Shown here: piece by piece, positions 1 through 5,160 of the stretch
Numbering within the stretch: the first letter of the stretch is position 1
Layout of the letters: the number at the start of each line of letters is the position of its first letter
Origin: an uncultured Sphingomonadales bacterium
GTDB lineage: Bacteria > Pseudomonadota > Alphaproteobacteria > Sphingomonadales > Sphingomonadaceae
NCBI GenBank assembly: GCA_903868655.1
Contig: CAIPWG010000319.1
Span: forward strand, 1-5,428
DNA length: 5,428 nt
Direction of reading: 5' to 3'
Notes under the pieces: generated by a model
Told to the model about the DNA's origin: nothing
Database searches by the model: none
Seen by the model: the letters and a program-made list of their open reading frames with translations, nothing else
Position numbers and translations under genes: made by a program

Positions 1-72
1 CTGAAATATGGATTGCAGACGATGTGTGAAGGCGGCGGTGTCGCCAATGTCACGATCGTCGAACTGGTTTGA
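1..72 (+). CDS. Thiolase (acetyl-CoA acyltransferase), C-terminal end only
   Basis: Only the last 23 codons and the TGA stop (70-72) are in the window; the gene begins to the left. The visible peptide carries Cys-Glu-Gly-Gly-Gly at visible residues 9-13, preceded by Gly-Leu-Gln-Thr-Met. This matches the C-terminal CxGGG motif of thiolases, whose cysteine acts as the acid/base in thiolytic cleavage or Claisen condensation of 3-ketoacyl-CoA. The peptide then ends in a short hydrophobic beta strand, as expected at a thiolase C-terminus. It lies 24 nt upstream of a 3-hydroxyacyl-CoA dehydrogenase gene on the same strand, which fits an acyl-CoA degradation operon. Whether it is a degradative (FadA-like) or biosynthetic thiolase cannot be told from this fragment. 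Confidence 0.85.
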   Translation: MKYGLQTMCEGGGVANVTIVELV

Positions 73-82
73 AATTGCCGCA

Positions 83-89
83 AAGAGGA
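83..89 (+). promoter_or_regulatory. Ribosome binding site of the SDR dehydrogenase gene
   Basis: AAGAGGA lies 7 nt before the ATG at 97, in the short thiolase-dehydrogenase gap. It supports 97 as the start. The small gap leaves little room for a separate promoter, so co-transcription with the thiolase is likely. Confidence 0.7.
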
Positions 90-96
90 TATTTTC

Positions 97-882
97 ATGA
101 AGCTTGAATCGGGCATTTCCGCCATTGTCACCGGTGGTGCATCGGGGCTGGGCGCCGCCACTGCGCGCGCTTTGGCAGCCAAAGGCGTCAAAGTCGCCAT
201 ATTTGACCTCAACAAGGACAAAGGCGAAGCGATCGCTGCCGAACTCGGCGGCGTGTTCTGCGAAGTCAACGTGACCAGCGAAGACAGCGTCGACGCGGGC
301 TTTGCCAAGGCGCGTGCAGCCCATGGCCAGGAACGCATTCTGGTCAATTGCGCAGGCACCGGCAATGCGATCAAGACCGCCAGCCGCGCCAAGGAAACCG
401 GCGAAATCAAGCATTTTCCGCTCGATGCGTTCAATGCGATCATCCAGATCAATCTGGTTGGCACATTCCGCTGCATCGCCAAGTCGGCTGCCGGCATGTT
501 GTCGCTCGCGCCCGGCGACGAATTCGGTGAACGCGGTGTGATCATTAATACCGCCTCGGTTGCCGCCGAAGACGGCCAGATGGGCCAGGCAGCCTATTCG
601 GCATCCAAGGGCGGTGTGGTCGGGATGACACTGCCCATCGCGCGCGACCTGATGGGCGAAGGCATTCGCGTCAACACGATCCTGCCGGGCATTTTCAACA
701 CCCCGCTGCTGGCCGCAGCACCTGAAAACGTAAAGGCCGCGCTGGCCGCTTCGGTGCCATTTCCCAAGCGCCTTGGTATGCCCGAAGAATATGCCGCGCT
801 GGCGCTGTGCATGATTGAAACCAGCTACTTCAACGGCGAGGATGTGCGCCTTGATGGCGCCATCCGTATGGCACCGCGCTAA
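97..882 (+). CDS. 3-hydroxyacyl-CoA dehydrogenase, short-chain (HSD17B10-like) type
   Basis: A 261-residue classical short-chain dehydrogenase/reductase, full length for the family. It would oxidise 3-hydroxyacyl-CoA to 3-ketoacyl-CoA with NAD+ in the cytoplasm, the step before thiolysis. Visible landmarks are the Rossmann motif TGGASGLG (residues 12-19), Asp37 at the end of beta-2 (favours NAD over NADP), the NCAG motif (84-87), Asn119, and the catalytic Ser154, Tyr167 and Lys171 (YxxxK). A PG motif follows at 197-198. The GVIINTASVAA segment (147-157), the GQAAYSASKGG core and the C-terminal LDGAIRM closely resemble human HSD17B10, the mitochondrial type-2 3-hydroxyacyl-CoA / 2-methyl-3-hydroxybutyryl-CoA dehydrogenase. 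The exact chain or branched substrate is not readable from sequence. It lies between the thiolase and the crotonase on the same strand, and a strong terminator follows. Confidence 0.93.
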   Translation: MKLESGISAIVTGGASGLGAATARALAAKGVKVAIFDLNKDKGEAIAAELGGVFCEVNVTSEDSVDAGFAKARAAHGQERILVNCAGTGNAIKTASRAKETGEIKHFPLDAFNAIIQINLVGTFRCIAKSAAGMLSLAPGDEFGERGVIINTASVAAEDGQMGQAAYSASKGGVVGMTLPIARDLMGEGIRVNTILPGIFNTPLLAAAPENVKAALAASVPFPKRLGMPEEYAALALCMIETSYFNGEDVRLDGAIRMAPR

Positions 883-892
883 TACAGTGTGA

Positions 893-928
893 TTGGGGGC
901 ACGCCACAAACGGCGGCCCCCGGTTTTT
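893..928 (+). terminator. Intrinsic (rho-independent) terminator after the SDR gene
   Basis: GGGGGC-a-CGCC (895-905) pairs with GGCG-GCCCCC (912-921), leaving a 6-nt loop (906-911) and a single bulged A at 901. Two possible U-G pairs (893-894 with 922-923) extend the stem to the edge of a five-T run at 924-928. The GC-rich stem directly abutting a T tract is the textbook form. It starts 10 nt after the dehydrogenase stop and ends 15 nt before the proposed crotonase start at 944, so it should end or attenuate transcription between the two genes. Confidence 0.8.
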
Positions 929-931
929 CGC

Positions 932-936
932 GGGAG
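932..936 (+). promoter_or_regulatory. Ribosome binding site deciding the TTG start of the crotonase
   Basis: GGGAG lies 7 nt before a TTG at 944, at the standard distance. The other in-frame start further upstream, TTG at 893, sits inside the terminator stem and has no Shine-Dalgarno sequence. It would also add 17 residues (rich in Arg and Pro) that do not look like a crotonase N-terminus. Confidence 0.6.
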
Positions 937-943
937 AGGGCCT

Positions 944-1816
944 TTGAACGCATATTCACACATCCTGTTCGATGTGGCCGATGGCATTGCCACGATCACT
1001 TTGCACAGACCCGACAAGATGAACGCATTTACCGGTACGATGATGCAGGAAATGCGCGATGCGTTCGATCGCACCGATGCTGATGATGCAGTGCGCGTGG
1101 TGGTGATCACTGGTCACGGCACCCGCGCCTTCTGCGCCGGGGCCGACCTCACCCCCGCCGATGGCCAGCATGTTTTTTCCAGCGGCGATGCCGTTACCGA
1201 CTTGTCCGATCCGCGCGTGCGCGATGGCGGCGGGCAGCTGACGCTGCGTATCTATCAATCCAAAAAGCCGGTGATCGGCGCGATCAACGGCGCTGCGGTC
1301 GGCATTGGCGCGACCATGCAATTGCCCATGGACATCCGGCTGGCCAGCACCACGGCGCGCTTTGGCTTTGTCTTTGCCCGACGTGGCATCGTGCCCGAGG
1401 CCGCGTCGAGCTGGTTTCTGCCGCGCATTGTCGGCATGCCGCAAGCGCTCGAATGGTGTATGACCGGGCGTGTCTTCGATGCCCAGGAAGCCTTGCGCGG
1501 CGGACTTGTCCGATCGTTGCATGAACCTGACGACCTGTTGCCCGCCGCCTATGCGCTGGCGCGCGAAATTGCCGACAACACCAGCGCTGTCTCGGTCTCG
1601 ATGACCCGTGCGATGTTGTGGCACAATCCGCAGTTCGATCACCCGATGCAGGCCCATCACGTCGACAGCCGCGCCATTTATACCCTGTCACGCGGGGCCG
1701 ATGCGCAAGAAGGGATTGCCAGCTTTCTGGAAAAGCGCACACCCCGCTACCCCGCACGCGTTTCTTCGGATATGCCGGAGTTTTATCCGTGGTGGGAAGA
1801 ACCGGGTTGGGAATGA
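944..1816 (+). CDS. Crotonase-family enoyl-CoA hydratase/isomerase
   Basis: From the TTG at 944 the protein is 290 residues, starting Met-Asn-Ala-Tyr-Ser-His, a normal crotonase N-terminus. The oxyanion-hole segments are clear: AFCAGADL (62-69) and NGAAVGIGA (115-123). The family binds acyl-CoA thioesters and stabilises an enolate; here it would hydrate a 2-enoyl-CoA or shift its double bond, just before the 3-hydroxyacyl-CoA dehydrogenase step. The residues matching the two catalytic glutamates of rat enoyl-CoA hydratase appear to be Thr124 and Phe144. Glu152, in RGIVPEA, takes the place of a glycine there, the position where dienoyl-CoA isomerases carry an acid. The C-terminal tail ends in an aromatic stretch around FYPWW (280-284). 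The gene lies after the terminator, and its stop overlaps the TetR start. The crotonase fold is secure; hydratase versus isomerase is not. Confidence 0.9.
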   Translation: MNAYSHILFDVADGIATITLHRPDKMNAFTGTMMQEMRDAFDRTDADDAVRVVVITGHGTRAFCAGADLTPADGQHVFSSGDAVTDLSDPRVRDGGGQLTLRIYQSKKPVIGAINGAAVGIGATMQLPMDIRLASTTARFGFVFARRGIVPEAASSWFLPRIVGMPQALEWCMTGRVFDAQEALRGGLVRSLHEPDDLLPAAYALAREIADNTSAVSVSMTRAMLWHNPQFDHPMQAHHVDSRAIYTLSRGADAQEGIASFLEKRTPRYPARVSSDMPEFYPWWEEPGWE

Positions 1817-2484
1817 ACGTGACCGAAAACACTGCAATACCGGCCGCGCAAAGTGGCGCCGCAGATAATGGTGAAACCCAGGGCGCACGGGACCTGCTGC
1901 TCGAAACAGCCTCGCAGATCATGCGCGAAGGCGATCAGGTTGACATTTCGCTGTCCGAACTGTCGCTGCGATCGGGGCTGAATTCGGCGCTGGTGAAATA
2001 CTATTTCGGCAACAAGGCGGGAATGCTCAAAGCCTTGCTCGATCGCGACATGGTCACCATCATCCGTTCGGTCGATGCGCTGCTGGCCAAGGATGCGATG
2101 TCGCCAGAAGCGAAACTGCGCCGCCATATCGGGAAATGCATCGATACCTATTACGCATTTCCCTATCTCAACCGTCTGCTGATGCGGTTGGTGCGTGATA
2201 GTGACGAGGCCGAGGCGCGCTCAATCGCCGATACTTACCTGACACCACTGGGCGTCGCTTATGACAAGCTCATTCGCGCCGGCGTCGAAGCCGGCACCTT
2301 CCGCCCGGTTGATGCCCAGTTGTTCTATTTCACCGTAACCGGAGCCGCCGACCGGTTTTTTTCGGCCCGCCTCGTGCTGCGCCATTGTTATGGCCAGGAC
2401 ACGTTGACCGAAGAATTGCGCGACCGTTATCGTGAACACACCGTAGATTTTATCATGGCCGGCATTCTCGCGCGGGGGCAATGA
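1813..2484 (+). CDS. TetR/AcrR-family transcriptional regulator
   Basis: A 223-residue protein starting at the ATG that overlaps the crotonase stop (ATGA, 1813-1816), which implies translational coupling. The reading frame is open upstream to 1618, but that part is a shadow of the crotonase gene. The N-terminal helix-turn-helix spans roughly residues 25-75: LSELSLRSGL (47-56) followed by the recognition helix region NSALVKYYFGNKAGML (57-72), with the YYFGNK signature typical of TetR proteins. The C-terminal helical ligand-binding and dimerisation half (about 80-220) is divergent, as usual. Placed directly after acyl-CoA genes, it most likely represses them and is released by an acyl-CoA or related metabolite; this is inferred from context. 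No own promoter or strong Shine-Dalgarno is visible, consistent with coupled translation. Confidence 0.92.
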   Translation: MNVTENTAIPAAQSGAADNGETQGARDLLLETASQIMREGDQVDISLSELSLRSGLNSALVKYYFGNKAGMLKALLDRDMVTIIRSVDALLAKDAMSPEAKLRRHIGKCIDTYYAFPYLNRLLMRLVRDSDEAEARSIADTYLTPLGVAYDKLIRAGVEAGTFRPVDAQLFYFTVTGAADRFFSARLVLRHCYGQDTLTEELRDRYREHTVDFIMAGILARGQ

Positions 2485-2492
2485 TCAACCCA

Positions 2493-2521
2493 CGGCGTTG
2501 GTTCGATACGGGCCGACGCCG
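2493..2521 (+). terminator. Stable hairpin after the TetR gene, possible terminator without a T tract
   Basis: CGGCGTTGGTTC (2493-2504) pairs with GGGCCGACGCCG (2510-2521): twelve pairs including three G-U, around a 5-nt loop GATAC. It starts 8 nt after the TetR stop. No T run follows, so it does not qualify as a classic intrinsic terminator. It may act with Rho or protect the 3' end of the transcript. Confidence 0.4.
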
Positions 2522-2545
2522 CTCCGCGCACAACAATATTACAAC

Positions 2546-2563
2546 CATCCGTCATATCGGATG
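2546..2563. promoter_or_regulatory. 18-bp inverted repeat upstream of the MarR gene
   Basis: CATCCG and CGGATG (6-bp perfect arms) flank TCATAT. It lies 48 nt before the proposed MarR start. The size fits a dimeric regulator operator; the arms are followed by a T-rich stretch (2565-2571), so a weak hairpin is the alternative reading. Confidence 0.35.
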
Positions 2564-2574
2564 CTTTGTTTCGC

Positions 2575-2602
2575 TTGCAACGTGTCACACATTCATTATG
2601 TG
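2575..2602 (+). promoter_or_regulatory. Possible promoter of the MarR gene (weak)
   Basis: TTGCAA (2575-2580) resembles a -35 box, and TATGTG (2597-2602) lies 16 nt further on as a poor -10 box. The match is weak and rests mainly on the gap between a TetR gene with a hairpin at its end and a new regulator gene. If correct, the transcript would begin very near the ATG at 2612, and the dyad at 2584-2604 would cover the promoter. Confidence 0.2.
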
Positions 2603-2604
2603 AC
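2584..2604. promoter_or_regulatory. 21-bp dyad, candidate MarR autoregulatory operator
   Basis: GTCACA (2584-2589) and TGTGAC (2599-2604) are perfect 6-bp inverted arms around a 9-bp AT-rich spacer, with one extra symmetric A/T pair inside (2591/2597). It ends 7 nt before the proposed MarR start. MarR proteins commonly bind such dyads over their own promoter, so autorepression is the natural guess; binding is not shown by the sequence. Confidence 0.45.
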
Positions 2605-2611
2605 GCAGACG

Positions 2612-3109
2612 ATGCCAGGATCTCAAAGTCGCCTCGTCGGTTTTCTACCCTATCGCATGGCGATCACATCGAACGCGGTGTCCGCGCATATTGCCGGTGA
2701 ATATGGCAAACTGTTCGATCTCAAGATTCCCGAATGGCGGATCATGGCAATTCTGGGCGATACCGGTGCGCTGACCCAGCGCGATCTGGTTCGAGCGACG
2801 TTGATGGACAAAGTTGCGGTAAACCGCGCGTGCAAAGTGCTCGATGATCGCGGTTTGTTGCAGCGCAGCCCCAATATGGCCGATGGTCGATCGCACCATC
2901 TCGAACTGACCGAGACCGGGCAGGTGATGTATGAACAGATCTGGCCGCAGGCCTATGCTGCGTACGAACGCATTTTTACCGCTTTGACGCCGCGCGAAGC
3001 GGCTACTTTGCGCACATTGCTCGACAAGCTGCACCAGTCGGTACGCCAGATTGAAAACGGTGCCTCGGCCGGTCGGAAAGCCCGGGCGATCAGCTCATCT
3101 TGCGATTGA
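2612..3109 (+). CDS. MarR-family winged-helix transcriptional regulator
   Basis: From ATG 2612 the protein has 165 residues, the usual MarR size. The frame is open back to 2498, but the extra 38 residues cross both dyads, are unlike the family and include a run of Cys/His/Tyr; GTG 2600 is a near alternative start. No good Shine-Dalgarno precedes any of them. The start at 2612 keeps the conserved FLPYR (11-15) and ITSNAVS (18-24) helix. The winged helix-turn-helix runs about 38-104: IPEWRIMAIL, then TQRDLV, the recognition helix around MDKVAVNRACKVL (65-77), GLLQRS, and the wing DGRSHHLELT (91-100). The C-terminal helices (about 125-148) form the dimer. Its ligand and targets are not known. 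It is separated from the TetR gene by 127 bp and converges on tadC, with a 20-bp overlap of the coding ends. Confidence 0.9.
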   Translation: MPGSQSRLVGFLPYRMAITSNAVSAHIAGEYGKLFDLKIPEWRIMAILGDTGALTQRDLVRATLMDKVAVNRACKVLDDRGLLQRSPNMADGRSHHLELTETGQVMYEQIWPQAYAAYERIFTALTPREAATLRTLLDKLHQSVRQIENGASAGRKARAISSSCD

Positions 3110-4112
3110 GGAAGTTGTCGCTGATCGAACAGGCGGCCGGACCCAGGATCACCACAAACAGCGTCGGCAGAATGAACAGAATCAGCGGCACTGTCATGAT
3201 CGCAGGCAGTCGGGCGGCTTTTTCCTCGGCCCGCATCATGCGCTCGTTGCGAAATTCGGCCGACAGCACGCGCAATGCTGACGCCAGCGGCGTGCCATAA
3301 CGTTCGGTCTGGATCATGGTGGTGGTCACGCCCTTCACCGCTTCCAAATTGACGCGATATGCCAAATTTTCAAAGGCTTGGCGGCGTTCAGTCAAAAACG
3401 ACATTTCGATCGCGGTCAGTGAGAATTCGTCGCACAATTCCGGATATGCCCGGCCCAGTTCGCGCGCAACGCGGCCGAACGAAGCATCGATGGTCAGGCC
3501 AGCTTCGGCGCAGATTACCAACAGGTCGAGTGCATCGGGCAGGCCTTTGCGGATTTCCTTGGTGCGCTTGCCCACCAGATTGGCCAGCCAGATGTCGGGC
3601 AGCTTGTATCCAAGCCCCAGCATCAGGGCGAAAGCCCCGAATTTCTTGTAATCGGGCCAGGCCGGAAAATAATTGATCCCGTAGATCAGCGTGGCAGCAA
3701 AGCCGCCGAGCACGATCGGGCCGATCATGCGCCCAAGAATGATGGCAACGCCCCATTCCTTCTTGCGGATACCGGCCTGCGCCAGCTTACGCTGTGCCAC
3801 CGCCAACTGGCTATCCTGCAGCACGCTCAGGCGTTGCAGGAAACTGCGGATGCGATCGGTGGTTTCGTTGCCGCGCACAATGCTTGCGCGCTTGCGACTG
3901 GCGGCGACGACGATCCCGGCTTTCAACTGTTCCCGACGCTCGTTCAGCGCCTTGACCCGTTTGGCCATGGGGTCGCGCACGGTGACTGCGGCGTAGATCG
4001 CGAGTATCACCATCAGCGCGGCAACGCCCGCCATCAGCGTGCCGGCGAAAATGACATCGACCCCCAGCAAAGTGGGGTGGGTGACCGCCGGATTGGGTGA
4101 AAATGCGCTCAT
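3090..4112 (-). CDS. tadC: Tad/Flp pilus inner-membrane platform protein TadC
   Basis: A 340-residue membrane protein, normal for TadC, starting at the ATG whose complement is 4110-4112. An upstream in-frame start at 4181 would lie inside tadB and is less likely. The order is a transmembrane helix (about 19-42), a basic cytoplasmic stretch (45-120), two hydrophobic segments (about 122-147 and 158-172), the type II secretion F (GspF-like) domain (about 190-320) with LPDALDLLVICAEAGLTIDAS (191-211) and a TERYGTPLASALRVL motif (269-283), and a last transmembrane helix (304-325). With TadB it forms the inner-membrane platform on which the CpaF/TadA ATPase drives Flp pilin assembly for surface attachment. 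It starts 10 nt after the tadB stop, with a weak GAGAG ribosome site (complement of 4120-4124) overlapping that stop. It is the last gene of the operon here. Confidence 0.92.
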   Translation of the reverse strand: MSAFSPNPAVTHPTLLGVDVIFAGTLMAGVAALMVILAIYAAVTVRDPMAKRVKALNERREQLKAGIVVAASRKRASIVRGNETTDRIRSFLQRLSVLQDSQLAVAQRKLAQAGIRKKEWGVAIILGRMIGPIVLGGFAATLIYGINYFPAWPDYKKFGAFALMLGLGYKLPDIWLANLVGKRTKEIRKGLPDALDLLVICAEAGLTIDASFGRVARELGRAYPELCDEFSLTAIEMSFLTERRQAFENLAYRVNLEAVKGVTTTMIQTERYGTPLASALRVLSAEFRNERMMRAEEKAARLPAIMTVPLILFILPTLFVVILGPAACSISDNFLNRKMS

Positions 4113-4122
4113 GGCTGGGCTC

Positions 4123-5094
4123 TCAGATCTCGAAATTGACCATGCGGGACATGATGAAGCCCCCCAGCGACAACCAGACAAACGCCCCGATCCCGGTTCC
4201 GATCAGGCGCTCGTCGACAAAAAAGCGTCCCATATATGCGGGGTTGATCGAATAGATCAGCGCAAACACGATAAACGGCAGTGAACCGATGATATAAGCC
4301 GAAGCCTTGGATTCAGAGCTCATGGCTTTGATTTTCAGCTTCATTTGCGCGCGCTTGCGCAAAACATCGGCCAGCCCCGCCAAGGTTTCGCCCAAATTGC
4401 CCCCGGTTTCGCGCTGGATTGCCAAAGTGATGCAGAAAAAGCTGAACTCGGCCAGGTTCAGCCGGTCTGCCGCATCCTGCAAAGCTTCTTCCATCGTCCT
4501 GCCCAGCCGGATGCGGTCGGTCACCAGTTTGAATTCATCGGCTACCGGGCCGGGCAATTCGCTGACCACCACACTCAAAGTTTCGCTGATGGGCAAACCC
4601 GAACGCAGACCACGCACCAGCAATTCCAGCGCATCGGGGAATTTGGCGATAAACTTGTTGAGACGGCCTGAAATATGCCAATTCACCACCATGTGGGGCA
4701 AACCGGCGCCGATCACGACGCCGACCGCCAGACCCAATCCGGGCGAACCACTTTTCAGCCAGACCAGCAGGGTCATCCCCACCATCAGCCCGAGTGTGCT
4801 GTAGATATATTGTTGAACAGTCCAGTTTTTGCCCGTGCGCAGCAGGCGCAAGCGCAAGGCCTCCTGGCGCGTCTTCTGCCCGTCAGAGCGAAAGCCGCCG
4901 GGCTTGCGCGCAGCAACCGCTTTGCGAAACTGCGCTTCGACTTTGTCGGTCGCACTTTCCGAATGGCGCAATTTGACGGCCTGCAACCGACGCGACGCCT
5001 CACGATCAGGGTTCTGGCTGGTAAACGCGATCACCAGCAGCGCCAGGATGAGCCCAGCGCCGAAAACCATAATCAGGATAGGCAGTGGCTGCAT
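4123..5094 (-). CDS. tadB: Tad/Flp pilus inner-membrane platform protein TadB
   Basis: A 323-residue membrane protein, full length for TadB. It has an N-terminal transmembrane helix (about 4-24), a charged cytoplasmic region (28-90), two hydrophobic segments (about 98-113 and 118-138), and a type II secretion F domain (about 150-280) containing FPDALELLVRGLRSGLPISE (152-171) and ETGGNLGETL (229-238), the signature of TadB/GspF proteins. Two C-terminal transmembrane helices follow (about 268-284 and 298-316). It partners TadC as the pilus assembly platform in the inner membrane. An ACAGG (complement of 5103-5107) lies 8 nt before the ATG. The upstream gene ends 66 nt away, and tadC follows after 10 nt, so the two are co-transcribed leftwards. 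Confidence 0.93.
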   Translation of the reverse strand: MQPLPILIMVFGAGLILALLVIAFTSQNPDREASRRLQAVKLRHSESATDKVEAQFRKAVAARKPGGFRSDGQKTRQEALRLRLLRTGKNWTVQQYIYSTLGLMVGMTLLVWLKSGSPGLGLAVGVVIGAGLPHMVVNWHISGRLNKFIAKFPDALELLVRGLRSGLPISETLSVVVSELPGPVADEFKLVTDRIRLGRTMEEALQDAADRLNLAEFSFFCITLAIQRETGGNLGETLAGLADVLRKRAQMKLKIKAMSSESKASAYIIGSLPFIVFALIYSINPAYMGRFFVDERLIGTGIGAFVWLSLGGFIMSRMVNFEI

Positions 5095-5160
5095 CGCGTA
5101 AACCTGTGGTTGCGGGTATGCTGGCTGATCGCCGTGCCGGGTGTGAAACCCTGCGAACGA

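Noticed and set aside
956..1660. Long open frame on the minus strand opposite the crotonase gene
   Set aside because: It has a shadow-type composition (rich in Arg, His and Gly), matches no family I recognise, and lies fully inside a strongly supported crotonase gene.
1284..1922. Another long minus-strand frame across the crotonase/TetR junction
   Set aside because: Arg/Ala/Ser/Cys-rich composition typical of antisense reading of GC-rich codons, with no recognisable domain.
2498..2611. 38-residue N-terminal extension of the MarR protein
   Set aside because: It crosses both intergenic dyads, lacks a ribosome site and is unlike MarR N-termini; the frame is simply open there.
4346..4363. TTGCGC-N6-GCGCAA palindrome within tadB
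   Set aside because: It lies in coding sequence for a basic Lys/Arg-rich segment and is easily expected by chance in GC-rich DNA.
4307..4804. 165-codon plus-strand frame inside tadB
   Set aside because: Ser/Arg/Pro-rich shadow of the well-supported tadB gene on the other strand.
5139..5151. Small GGGT-N5-ACCC hairpin between the CpaE-like gene and tadB
   Set aside because: Only four base pairs and no T run; too weak to call a terminator or operator.
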